Position numbers and translations under genes: made by a program. From the NCBI GenBank assembly GCA_045545735.1, contig JAZQBM010000012.1:62001-126000 (forward strand): DNA of 64,000 bases, given 5' to 3'. This document shows, piece after piece, positions 50,523 through 58,501 of this stretch; position 1 is the stretch's first letter; every line of letters starts with the position of its first letter. The notes beneath the pieces were generated by a model. That model searched no databases, had not been told where the DNA came from, and saw nothing but the letters and a program-made list of their open reading frames with translations. This DNA is from Fimenecus sp045545735. Its GTDB lineage: Bacteria > Bacillota > Clostridia > Oscillospirales > Acutalibacteraceae.

Positions 50523-52685
50523 TTAGATTTTTACGCAATCCATAGATGGAATTTTAATACCGTTAATAGTTACGTCTTTACTTGTATAATTAACGTAAAC
50601 TTTAATACTGTTGTCGTATTCTGTGCAGTAAATACCGTTTTGCACTTTGTAGTGTGATGTCATTCTTGATGATTGAATATCACCCAACGCGTTGGTTGCT
50701 TTTGTGTAGTATGTGACAATCTCATTAATATTATTGTCGTAATAATATTTATCATCATTTTCATTGTTCATTTTTGTGCAGTACCAATCAACACTTGGCA
50801 AACAACCATATTCAACAGACTTTAAAAATGCCGTTTTAATGTCATATGCAGAGTTAATTCCAACGGTATTGTATGTAGTAATGCCATGAAGCATCATCTG
50901 CATAAACGGAATTCCTACATAAGCATCACTTTCAGCTCTTGTAGTAGGAGAAATACTAAGATTTGAAACCACATCTGCATTCTTTACTGCATAAACATTA
51001 CCTGTATCAACCATAACCTGTTTTGATGTTGCAAGAACCGGTAACTGTGCAGAAATTTCTTTCTTTGAACTTACTCTTGAATAAAAATCAGATGAGTAGT
51101 CGGAATAAAGTTCAGTACCTATATCGTTGAGTGCATAACCGTCAAAACTTATGTCAGATGAAGCATTGAGAATATCTTCGACTTTCTGTTCAAGTGATGA
51201 CATTTTTAAATAACCTTGTTTTGCAGTTGCATATGGATATGTGCCGGTAGCGTCACTCTTTATTTTTGTTCCGTCAACAGATTTTGCACCATTACCGCTA
51301 TATTTATAAGTCAAAATATCAGTTTCAAGGAACAGTGAAAACTTTTGACTGTTCAAATAACTGTATAAGTCATTGTATTCTTTATCAGTTCCTAATTTGG
51401 ATTTAAAATCACCAAACTTGTCCGCACTTCCGTTGTTTGCGTCGTCATAAAGTCCGTTGTAGCGAAGATAAATGTTGTTGACACCTTTTGCTTTTAAAAG
51501 CATCATAAGTGAAAGTGTTTGTTCATAATTAGAAAGAACTGAATATTTCCCTTTTTCATTTCTGTAACCACCTTGCACAGAAACTACTAAAGGAAGTGCT
51601 TCTGTTGAGTCTTCAAGAGTTTTTGTTGAAAGTACAGAATTTCTTATAAGGTTTTCACGGCAGGCAGTTGCCATTCCCGAGTATGTGGCAGATTTTCCCG
51701 AAAGAAAACGATAACACAATATAATTTCATTCTGATATTCATAACCATATGTTTTCTTAATCTTGTTTCCGTTTTCTTCAAGGATTTCAGTTGTGTTAAA
51801 TGTTGCATAAACACTGTTAAGTGTGGTTTCACCATTTCTATAGGCGTCAATTTCTGCAATGGAATCGCCCTGTTCAATAATGCAAAGGAATGCACCGTTT
51901 CCACGTTTCATACCGAATGCACCAACAAGACAGTTGCCTTCATAAACGGTAAGATTAAGTGGCTTGAATTCAGTATCTTCAACACCGGTCATGATAAGTG
52001 CACCGCTACCGTCAGGTACGAATATGTAATCTTCAGCACCGCTATTTGCATACGCACCAAAGTTTTTCATAAGTCTTACTTTTTCAAGATAAACGCCTTT
52101 TGGCAGTTTAAGGTTGTTCATACTTACATTTACATAGAATGAACCGTCGCGGAGAGTATAAAGAACAGACAAATCAACCCTGATTTGCTTATCTTTTAAT
52201 GTTTCAATATCCGCTTTACCGGTTTCAGCATCAAGAGATAATGCGTATTTAACAAGTACACCGTCATCACCAGCATTGTATGTTGCGTTGCCGAATGCTA
52301 CGGAATTATCTTGAGAATTGAGAACATAAACGATTTCTTCGCCATTTGAAAGTTCTACTTCCAATGCAGAAGATGAAATCTGCTGTTTAACTGAATTATG
52401 TGGAAGAGTTGTCCATAAGTTACCTGAATTTGTGTCGCGTATTGCAACGGTATATGTAGTTTTGTCAAAAAGCAACTCAATAAGTCCGGATTTGCACACG
52501 GATTCATATGACTTATCAACACTTTTGTGAAGATTGTCACCACTATATTCTGCAGTAATGGTTTTAAGTTCTTTAAACTTTACTGTTTTTGTAGAAACAT
52601 CACTTCCGCAAGCGGAAAAAAGCAAAGTTATTACACAAACAACAGCAATTATTTTAAATATAATTGAATAGGAATTTTTCTTCAT
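50523..52685 (-). CDS. DUF5696-like surface lipoprotein
   Basis: A 720-residue lipoprotein: hydrophobic signal with lipobox LFSAC, Cys26 being the lipidation site. The rest is a large exported domain with beta-rich N-terminal half (TYTVAIRDTNSGNLWTTLPHN, EDYIFVPDGSGALI) and an alpha/beta C-terminal half (GVNNIYLRYNGLYDDANNG, ISFDGYALNDIG), a layout I associate with the DUF5696 family of gut Firmicutes, often linked to carbohydrate uptake. The C-terminal half may be a TIM-barrel related to glycosidases. CGGAGT precedes the ATG. No transporter neighbour is seen, so function is unknown. Confidence 0.72.
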   Translation of the reverse strand: MKKNSYSIIFKIIAVVCVITLLFSACGSDVSTKTVKFKELKTITAEYSGDNLHKSVDKSYESVCKSGLIELLFDKTTYTVAIRDTNSGNLWTTLPHNSVKQQISSSALEVELSNGEEIVYVLNSQDNSVAFGNATYNAGDDGVLVKYALSLDAETGKADIETLKDKQIRVDLSVLYTLRDGSFYVNVSMNNLKLPKGVYLEKVRLMKNFGAYANSGAEDYIFVPDGSGALIMTGVEDTEFKPLNLTVYEGNCLVGAFGMKRGNGAFLCIIEQGDSIAEIDAYRNGETTLNSVYATFNTTEILEENGNKIKKTYGYEYQNEIILCYRFLSGKSATYSGMATACRENLIRNSVLSTKTLEDSTEALPLVVSVQGGYRNEKGKYSVLSNYEQTLSLMMLLKAKGVNNIYLRYNGLYDDANNGSADKFGDFKSKLGTDKEYNDLYSYLNSQKFSLFLETDILTYKYSGNGAKSVDGTKIKSDATGTYPYATAKQGYLKMSSLEQKVEDILNASSDISFDGYALNDIGTELYSDYSSDFYSRVSSKKEISAQLPVLATSKQVMVDTGNVYAVKNADVVSNLSISPTTRAESDAYVGIPFMQMMLHGITTYNTVGINSAYDIKTAFLKSVEYGCLPSVDWYCTKMNNENDDKYYYDNNINEIVTYYTKATNALGDIQSSRMTSHYKVQNGIYCTEYDNSIKVYVNYTSKDVTINGIKIPSMDCVKI

Positions 52686-52703
52686 AAACAGTACTCCGAA
52701 TTC

Positions 52704-52747
52704 ACAAAAAAATTATGATAGAATATGTAACTCACATATTCTATCAT
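52704..52747 (-). terminator. terminator of the spoIIA operon
   Basis: A 14-bp perfect stem (52715-52728 with 52734-52747), followed on the minus strand by AATTTTTTT. Confidence 0.9.
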
Positions 52748-52771
52748 ATTTTGTAGAAAATATCAAATTTT

Positions 52772-53422
52772 TCATCCTGTAAGTTTTTTTCGCATATCTG
52801 AAAGTATGATTTTTTCCCTTCTTGATACTTGTACTTGTGAAATTCCAAGAATTTGTGCTGTTTTTGATTGAGTAAGTCCGTCGTAAAATCGCAGTTTTAT
52901 AAGAACTTTGTCTTTATCGGGCAACTCGCTGATAATTTTGTTTACCGAAAGTCTGTCGTCAATAGGTGAGTATTCATCTTCGCCTGCAATATCAATCTGC
53001 TTTTCGTTGTCATCGTCTGCGGTCAATGAAATTACAGGTTGTGAAATGCAAAATAATTGTGCGGTTTCTTCAACACTCATATTCATTTTTTCTGCAAGTT
53101 CTGAAATTGTTGGCTCAACACCGTTTTCTTTTTGAAATTGTTCTTTTGCAGATATAAGAATACGGGCTTTTTCTTTTAACGAACGGCTTACCTTTATTGT
53201 ACCGCCGTCACGAAAAATCCGTCTTATTTCACCAAGTATTGATGGCACCGCATATGTTGAAAATGCAAAACCAAGATTTTCATCAAATCTGTCAGCGGCT
53301 TTAATAAGCCCAACGCACCCTGCCGAGTATAAATCTTCATAATCAACGCTTTTACCTAAAAAACGTGTTGCACAACTGCCCACAAGACCAAGATTTTTCA
53401 GTATTAATTCATCTCTTGTCAT
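52772..53422 (-). CDS. sigF: forespore sigma factor SigF
   Basis: A 216-residue sigma-70-type factor with regions 2 (YEDLYSAGCVGLIKAADRFDENLGFAFSTYAVPSILGEIRRIF), 3 (about 95-150) and 4 (LTQSKTAQILGISQVQVSRREK). Its place directly after spoIIAB identifies it as sigma-F rather than the related sigma-G. It drives the first forespore genes. I chose ATG at 53422, which overlaps the spoIIAB stop as ATGA; an in-frame extension to 53449 lies inside spoIIAB. It is held inactive by SpoIIAB and released through SpoIIAA. Confidence 0.93.
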   Translation of the reverse strand: MTRDELILKNLGLVGSCATRFLGKSVDYEDLYSAGCVGLIKAADRFDENLGFAFSTYAVPSILGEIRRIFRDGGTIKVSRSLKEKARILISAKEQFQKENGVEPTISELAEKMNMSVEETAQLFCISQPVISLTADDDNEKQIDIAGEDEYSPIDDRLSVNKIISELPDKDKVLIKLRFYDGLTQSKTAQILGISQVQVSRREKIILSDMRKKLTG

Positions 53423-53850
53423 TTTGTGCGTCCGTGAATTTTTTTGCAAAGGGTAACGGTAGTGCCAACGCCTACTTTAGAGCGAACTATAAGCTTGTCC
53501 GTAAAACTTTCCATAACTGAAAAACCAAGTCCCGCACGGTCACCGCCAAGAGTGGTATATAGTGGCTCGCGGGCTTTTTTTATGTCACTTATTCCGCATC
53601 CCTTGTCACGAATTGTAATTATAACTTTTGCGTCGTCGTGGATTTTTACGTGTATGTAGATTTTACCTACCGAATTTTTATAACCGTGCACTATGCAGTT
53701 TGTCACCGCTTCACTTACAGCGGTTTTGATGTCGTTAATTTCTTCAAGTGTAGGGTCAAGTTGTGCTGCGAATGATGCCACTGTTGCACGCGAAAAACTT
53801 TCGTTTACTGAACGGCTGTCAACGGTCATTCTAAATTCGTTTATAATCAT
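53419..53850 (-). CDS. spoIIAB: anti-sigma F factor SpoIIAB
   Basis: A 143-residue serine kinase/anti-sigma factor of the GHKL fold. The N box (EAVTNCIVHGYKN, around 44-56) and G1/G2 boxes (IRDKGCGISD and GGDRAGLGFSVMES) bind ATP. It binds sigma-F to keep it off and phosphorylates SpoIIAA. AAAGGAG is the RBS. The start shares a base with the spoIIAA stop, and its stop overlaps sigF. Confidence 0.95.
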   Translation of the reverse strand: MIINEFRMTVDSRSVNESFSRATVASFAAQLDPTLEEINDIKTAVSEAVTNCIVHGYKNSVGKIYIHVKIHDDAKVIITIRDKGCGISDIKKAREPLYTTLGGDRAGLGFSVMESFTDKLIVRSKVGVGTTVTLCKKIHGRTK

Positions 53851-54170
53851 TATTTTTTCACTCCTTTACTGATTGTGGCAATTCTGTCAAGCCCTGCAAG
53901 TCGCATAACCTTGTACGCATTATTTGAAAGTCCCGTGACTTCAAGCGTTCCTCCAAATTCGGACAATAACTTGTATCTTCCCATAACAAGACCAATTCCC
54001 GAACTGTCCATAAATGTTACGTCAGTAAAATCGAGAATAGTGTTTTTTGGTCGGCAGTTTTCAATTCTGTCATCGGTCTCAAGACGGATTGGAAGTGCTG
54101 TATGGTGGTCAATTTCTCCGTTTAAACGGCAATACAGTGTTTCACCGTCAAAATCAATTTTTACACTCAT
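53850..54170 (-). CDS. spoIIAA: anti-anti-sigma factor SpoIIAA
   Basis: A 106-residue STAS-domain protein. The phosphorylation site is Ser57 in FMDSSGIG (Ser58 in Bacillus), the residue phosphorylated by SpoIIAB and dephosphorylated by SpoIIE. Unphosphorylated protein frees sigma-F in the forespore. AAAGGAGAG precedes the ATG. It is the first gene of the spoIIAA-spoIIAB-sigF operon; the usual sigma-H promoter is not clearly seen upstream. Confidence 0.95.
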   Translation of the reverse strand: MSVKIDFDGETLYCRLNGEIDHHTALPIRLETDDRIENCRPKNTILDFTDVTFMDSSGIGLVMGRYKLLSEFGGTLEVTGLSNNAYKVMRLAGLDRIATISKGVKK

Positions 54171-54294
54171 ATTTTATCTCTCCTTTTTGCTTTATTTTAT
54201 ACTGTAACAATTGCAAAATATGTCATAATATGAAGTTGACGATGATAAATTAAAAGAGTATAATTTTACCATTATAAAAATTCAGGTGATAAAT

Positions 54295-55731
54295 ATGGAA
54301 ATCTTATACATAATTTTGCTTGCCGTACTTTGCCTTGTTGCAGTACTCTTCTTAAATACGGTAAGAGCAACAAAAAAGGCAAGACGCCTTACAGAATTCA
54401 AGCCTTTTTATAATGATGATGAAATTATGGATTATGCACTAAAACTTCAAAAAATGATTAAGTGCAAAACTGTGTCAGTTAAAGATAGTTATGATGATAC
54501 AGAGTTCGCAAAACTTCGCAATGTTATGGTAGATTTGTTCCCCACAGTCCACGAAAAGTCCGAAAAAATGACTTTTGGCGACGATTGTTGGATTTATAAA
54601 ATCAATGGTACAGACCAAAGCAGAAATATTATGCTTATGTCACACCACGATGTTGTTGAAGTCAGCGGTGAATGGGAATACGAAGGCTTCAGCGGTGAAA
54701 TTGTTGATGGTAAAATATGGGGTAGGGGAACAGTAGATACCAAAACACCATTGTTTGCAGAATTTTCAGCACTTGAAGAACTGTTAAATGAGGGATTTGC
54801 ATTTCCTTGCAATATCTGGATTGGCTCATCACATAATGAAGAATTGGGCGGTGACGGAATTCCAAAAGCCCTTGAATATTTCAAGAAAAATAATATTGAA
54901 TTTGAGGTGATTCTTGATGAGGGCGGAGCACTTATTGAGCCACCGCTTGCAGGAATGAAATGTGATAAATGCGGAATGGTAGCCGTTCACGAAAAAGGCA
55001 GAATATACCTTGAATGTACCGCAACTGCCGAAAACGGTCACGCTTCTCTCACTGCGGGAGCAAAAGCAACACCCGTTGAGCGAATGTCAGCATTTGTAAA
55101 TGAAATTACCATAACTGATATTTTTATTCGCCGAATAAACACACAAGTTGAGGCAATGTTTAAACATATGGCACCATACCTTGCATTTCCAATGAATATG
55201 TTACTTTCAAACTTATGGCTTTTTGGTGGAATAATCAAAAAAGTTATGCCTAAAATTAATGCTCAGGCAGGCGGTCTTATAGGTACAACTTGTACTTTTA
55301 ATAATATTGAGGGCAGTACTTCATCAAAAAAATGTACTGCAAAAGCATTTATGCGACCTGTTGATGAAGAAGATTTCAAAAAGGATTTAGAAAAATTCAA
55401 GGAAATCGCAAAGAAATATGATATTGAAGTCACAATGACCGAAGACAGCGAATATCACGGCCCTGCCGATATGACAAAACCACAGTTTGAGTACACAATG
55501 AATTGTATAGGCGAAATTTTCCCGCAATATGCGGCGTCACCATTTATTTTGCCTGCAGGCACAGATGCAAGAACACTTACTGATGTGTGCGAATGTGTAC
55601 TTCGCTTTGCACCAATTAAACTTTCAGCACAACAGTTAGGCTCAGTTCATGCCGAAAATGAAAATATCGATATAGATTCCGTTGCTAACTGCGTTGCATT
55701 TTACAAACATTTTGTGAAGAACTATAAATAA
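54295..55731 (+). CDS. membrane-anchored M20-family peptidase
   Basis: A 478-residue di-zinc peptidase with an N-terminal anchor (2-22). The M20 signatures are SHHDVVE with His118, Asp149 in GRGTVDTK, Glu182 and Glu183 in SHNEELGGDG (catalytic base and metal ligand), and LDEGGAL. The M20 lid domain lies at about 235-355. The anchor and the unusual HHDVVE pattern distinguish it from plain ArgE/DapE; a dipeptidase or carboxypeptidase role is likely. ATG at 54295 follows AGGTGAT. A soluble relative is at 60793-62115. Confidence 0.9.
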   Translation: MEILYIILLAVLCLVAVLFLNTVRATKKARRLTEFKPFYNDDEIMDYALKLQKMIKCKTVSVKDSYDDTEFAKLRNVMVDLFPTVHEKSEKMTFGDDCWIYKINGTDQSRNIMLMSHHDVVEVSGEWEYEGFSGEIVDGKIWGRGTVDTKTPLFAEFSALEELLNEGFAFPCNIWIGSSHNEELGGDGIPKALEYFKKNNIEFEVILDEGGALIEPPLAGMKCDKCGMVAVHEKGRIYLECTATAENGHASLTAGAKATPVERMSAFVNEITITDIFIRRINTQVEAMFKHMAPYLAFPMNMLLSNLWLFGGIIKKVMPKINAQAGGLIGTTCTFNNIEGSTSSKKCTAKAFMRPVDEEDFKKDLEKFKEIAKKYDIEVTMTEDSEYHGPADMTKPQFEYTMNCIGEIFPQYAASPFILPAGTDARTLTDVCECVLRFAPIKLSAQQLGSVHAENENIDIDSVANCVAFYKHFVKNYK

Positions 55732-55744
55732 TCCTGCAAAAATG

Positions 55745-55773
55745 TTGACAAATTGACACATTTGTGTTATAAT
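55745..55773 (+). promoter_or_regulatory. consensus promoter of the DUF6514-like gene
   Basis: A perfect TTGACA (55745-55750), 17-base spacer and perfect TATAAT (55768-55773). Confidence 0.8.
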
Positions 55774-55806
55774 TGCGACAAAACTTGCGGATGGGCGATT
55801 ACAACA

Positions 55807-56025
55807 ATGCAGTACGAAATATTCAAACATGTGATTATTATTGAGAATGATGAGGTTGAAACCTATGGAATAGTACTTTTTACAAATGGTAGTGAAACAT
55901 TACGAATATATGATGTTTCTACTGATTATGACTCTGTTTCAGAGTTTGTTAGTTCAATAAATGCAAGTCACCTTGACCCGTTTCATTTGGGTGAAGCACT
56001 TGAAAAATACTTAAATGAATATTAA
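55807..56025 (+). CDS. small acidic DUF6514-like protein
   Basis: A 72-residue protein: a short beta-rich start (MQYEIFKHVIIIENDEVETYGIVL) then IYDVSTDYDSVSEFVSSINASHLDPFHLGEALEKYL, which fits my recollection of the DUF6514 family of clostridia. Function is unknown. A longer frame opens at 55753 but that codon lies inside the promoter; ATG at 55807 starts about 27 bases after the expected transcript start. The RBS is weak. A terminator follows. Confidence 0.7.
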   Translation: MQYEIFKHVIIIENDEVETYGIVLFTNGSETLRIYDVSTDYDSVSEFVSSINASHLDPFHLGEALEKYLNEY

Positions 56026-56026
56026 A

Positions 56027-56067
56027 ACGCAAGCAGTGAGGTCCAGCGGTCTCACTGCTTGTGTTTT
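56027..56067 (+). terminator. terminator
   Basis: AAGCAGTGAG/CTCACTGCTT (56031-56040, 56051-56060), then GTGTTTTT. Confidence 0.85.
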
Positions 56068-56114
56068 TATGATAGATATTTTGTTATTTTATTAACAATT
56101 TTTACCGTATTTCC

Positions 56115-56143
56115 TTGACATAAACTTTTAATTTTTATATACT
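56115..56143 (+). promoter_or_regulatory. promoter of the old-yellow-enzyme-type gene
   Basis: TTGACA (56115-56120), 17-base spacer, TATACT (56138-56143). A small hairpin, TTAGCC ACAC GGCTAA (56159-56174), lies in the leader. Confidence 0.75.
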
Positions 56144-56196
56144 TATTGTGTATGAATATTAGCCACACGGCTAAATAAAAAAGGAAGTGTTTTTTG

Positions 56197-58260
56197 ATGG
56201 ACCAGAAGTATGAAGCATTGTTTACTCCTTGGAAAATCGGTAACGTTGAAATCAAAAACAGAATTGTTATGTGTCCAATGGGTGGTACATCACTTTTCGG
56301 TTGGTTTGAACTTGGCGGTTGTCATTTTGATAAGGAAGCAGCAAAGCTTTTCTTAGAAAGAGCTAACAACAATGTTGGTCTTATTATCCCTGGTATTGCA
56401 CCTCTCCGCGATACATTCTGGGGCAAATGGCTTTGGCAGAATCCAAAGATGTTTGAAGAACTTAAAGAATTTATGGATGAAATCCATAAAACAGGTGCAA
56501 AATTATTTATTCAGCTCACAGCGGGTATGGGACGTAGCTGGGCAATTACAGAACTTGTAGCACCACTTCATAGAAACAAATTTACTCGTGCACTTGTCAA
56601 GCCTATTCTTGATACATCTCACGAATTAGCTTCACCTAGCCCACAACCATCTCGTTGGGCTCCCGATATTATCTGTCCTGAAATGACAAAAGAGCAGATT
56701 CACGAAATTATTGAAGCATTTGCTAAAACTGCAAAACTCTGCCGTGATGCAGGTGTTGACGGTGTTGAAGTTCACGCAGTTCACGAAGGTTATCTTCTTG
56801 ACCAGTTTGCTATTGAATTTTTCAATAAGCGTAATGACGAATACGGCGGAAACTTCGAAAACAGATATCGTTTCGCAGTTGAAGTTGTTAAGGCTATTAA
56901 AGAATCTTGCGGTGACGACTATCCTGTTTCACTTCGTTACTCAGTTGAGTCAAAAATGAAAGGCTTCTGCGAGGGTGCTATGCCTGGCGAAGATTATACA
57001 GAAGTTGGTCGTAATATGGAAGAGTCAGAAAAAGCAGCAAAATACTTGCAGGATGCAGGTTATGATATGCTTAATGCTGACAATGGTACATATGACTCTT
57101 GGTACTGGGCACATCCACCAATGTATATGCCACAGAACTGTAACCTTGATGACGTAGCACATATTAAAAAGTTTGTTGATATTCCTGTTGTTTGTGCAGG
57201 TAGAATGGAACCTGATGTTGGTGCTAAAGCCGTTGCAGATGGCAAAATCGACGGTGTTGGTGTTGCTCGTCAGTTCCTTACTGACCCTGAATGGATTACA
57301 AAGATTATTGAAGACAGAATTGAAGATATCAAACCTTGTATCTGCTGTCACGCAGGTTGCTTCAACTTCTCATCATCAAAGGGGCACGCAAATACTCAGG
57401 ACCTTCTTGATACAATGGGACTTTCTCGTTGTGCTCTTAATCCAAAGACAATGCAGTCAAAGAAATACAAAATCGAGCCTGCTAAGAAACAGAAGAAAAT
57501 TGCTGTTATCGGTGGCGGTATTGGTGGTATGGAAGCTGCTATGGTTTGTGCAAAGCGTGGCCATAAGGTTGACCTTTATGAAAAGAGCGACAAACTCGGC
57601 GGTGTCTTTATTGCTGCTGCAGCTCCATCATACAAAGAAAAAGACCGTGACCTTATTGCTTGGTATAACCGCGAAATTCAGCGTTACGATGCAATCACAA
57701 TTCATATGAATACAGAAGTTAAAGACCTTGCTTCACTTGGTGCTGACGAAGTAATCGTTGCAACAGGTTCAGTTGCAAATAAGATTCCTGTAAAGGGTGC
57801 TGACAAGGCAATTGAAGCAATCGACTTCCTTTTAGGCAACAAGACAGTTGGTGAAAATGTTGTAGTTGTAGGTGGTGGTCTTACAGGTTGCGAAATCGCT
57901 TATGAACTCTACCTTCAGGGCAAGAAACCTGTAATCGTTGAAATGCAGGATGACCTTGTTACAACTCCTGGCGTTGCTCTTGCTAACACAAGTTATCTTC
58001 GTGATTTCTTCAAGACAAACAAAGTTCCTGTTTACCTTGAAACAAAGACAACTGAAATTACAGATTCAAGCGTGTCTGTTATGACAAAAGACGGCAAGAC
58101 AGAAACTATTCCTGCTGACAGCGTTGTTCTTTCAGTTGGTTACAAGCCTGCTCCATTGTTCGAGAAAGCAAAACACGTTCATGTTATCGGTGACGCAAAT
58201 AAAGTTGGCAACCTCCGTACAGTTATTTGGGGTGCTTGGGACGTTGCGATGAAGTTATAA
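56197..58260 (+). CDS. 2,4-dienoyl-CoA reductase-like NADH:flavin oxidoreductase
   Basis: A 687-residue multidomain flavoenzyme. An N-terminal old-yellow-enzyme barrel binds FMN (residues 1 to about 370; TPWKIGNVEIKNRIVMCPM, DGVEVHAVHEGYLLDQF, VCAGRM, GVARQFLTDPEW). A 4Fe-4S site follows with CICCHAGC near residues 380-388 and a later Cys in RCALNP. Then comes an FAD/NAD domain with VIGGGIGGMEAA (around 437) and VVGGGLTGCEIAYEL. The family reduces activated C=C bonds (dienoyl-CoA, cinnamate, bile-acid enones); this substrate is unknown. Codon usage looks optimised for high expression. A strong promoter precedes it. Confidence 0.9.
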   Translation: MDQKYEALFTPWKIGNVEIKNRIVMCPMGGTSLFGWFELGGCHFDKEAAKLFLERANNNVGLIIPGIAPLRDTFWGKWLWQNPKMFEELKEFMDEIHKTGAKLFIQLTAGMGRSWAITELVAPLHRNKFTRALVKPILDTSHELASPSPQPSRWAPDIICPEMTKEQIHEIIEAFAKTAKLCRDAGVDGVEVHAVHEGYLLDQFAIEFFNKRNDEYGGNFENRYRFAVEVVKAIKESCGDDYPVSLRYSVESKMKGFCEGAMPGEDYTEVGRNMEESEKAAKYLQDAGYDMLNADNGTYDSWYWAHPPMYMPQNCNLDDVAHIKKFVDIPVVCAGRMEPDVGAKAVADGKIDGVGVARQFLTDPEWITKIIEDRIEDIKPCICCHAGCFNFSSSKGHANTQDLLDTMGLSRCALNPKTMQSKKYKIEPAKKQKKIAVIGGGIGGMEAAMVCAKRGHKVDLYEKSDKLGGVFIAAAAPSYKEKDRDLIAWYNREIQRYDAITIHMNTEVKDLASLGADEVIVATGSVANKIPVKGADKAIEAIDFLLGNKTVGENVVVVGGGLTGCEIAYELYLQGKKPVIVEMQDDLVTTPGVALANTSYLRDFFKTNKVPVYLETKTTEITDSSVSVMTKDGKTETIPADSVVLSVGYKPAPLFEKAKHVHVIGDANKVGNLRTVIWGAWDVAMKL

Positions 58261-58275
58261 TTTTATAACAAATAA

Positions 58276-58308
58276 AAATTTGAGGAGAGTGCAAGCTCTC
58301 CTCTTTTG
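58276..58308 (+). terminator. terminator of the flavoenzyme gene
   Basis: GAGGAGAG/CTCTCCTC (58282-58289, 58296-58303) followed by TTTT. Confidence 0.85.
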
Positions 58309-58334
58309 TTACAAATTTGAGTTTGTAGGGATAA

Positions 58335-58369
58335 GTGTAAAATGGAAAGTGGAAAACGGAAAACGAAGG
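58335..58369. repeat. heptanucleotide short tandem repeat, locus 6
   Basis: GTGTAAA-ATGGAAA-GTGGAAA-ACGGAAA-ACGAAGG, five 7-mers, close in sequence to locus 4 downstream of dpaB. Confidence 0.75.
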
Positions 58370-58405
58370 AACTGCGTTGCGATTATAGATTGCGTCGCAG
58401 ACCCT

Positions 58406-58426
58406 TAATTACGCATTACGAATTGA
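58406..58426. repeat. heptanucleotide short tandem repeat, locus 7
   Basis: TAATTAC-GCATTAC-GAATTGA, related to the complement of locus 2 downstream of alr. Confidence 0.65.
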
Positions 58427-58501
58427 GTTCGATAAACTCTAATTTATTGAATAAATACCAAAAGTATTGTATAATACTCTAAAATCAACGGGAGGTGCTT
58501 T

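Larger units (their letters stand above)
58261..58501. other. 241-bp gene-free spacer with terminator and heptanucleotide repeats
   Basis: It holds a terminator, two heptanucleotide repeat loci (6 and 7) and, between them, a short AACTGCGTTGCGATT stretch with a nearby GCGTCGCAG partner. No gene is supported. Confidence 0.7.

Noticed and set aside
54171..54240. Sigma-H promoter of the spoIIA operon
   Set aside because: I looked for AGGAWWW and GAAT boxes at the right spacing and found no convincing pair.
55753..55806. N-terminal extension of the small DUF6514-like protein
   Set aside because: The extension codons overlap the consensus -35/-10 promoter, so they cannot be transcribed from it.
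57173..57709. 178-residue ORF within the flavoenzyme gene
   Set aside because: It is a +1 frame shadow in a strongly biased coding region, with no ribosome site.
58370..58405. Small RNA or mobile element remnant
   Set aside because: Only a short imperfect inverted stretch is seen; nothing supports a defined element.
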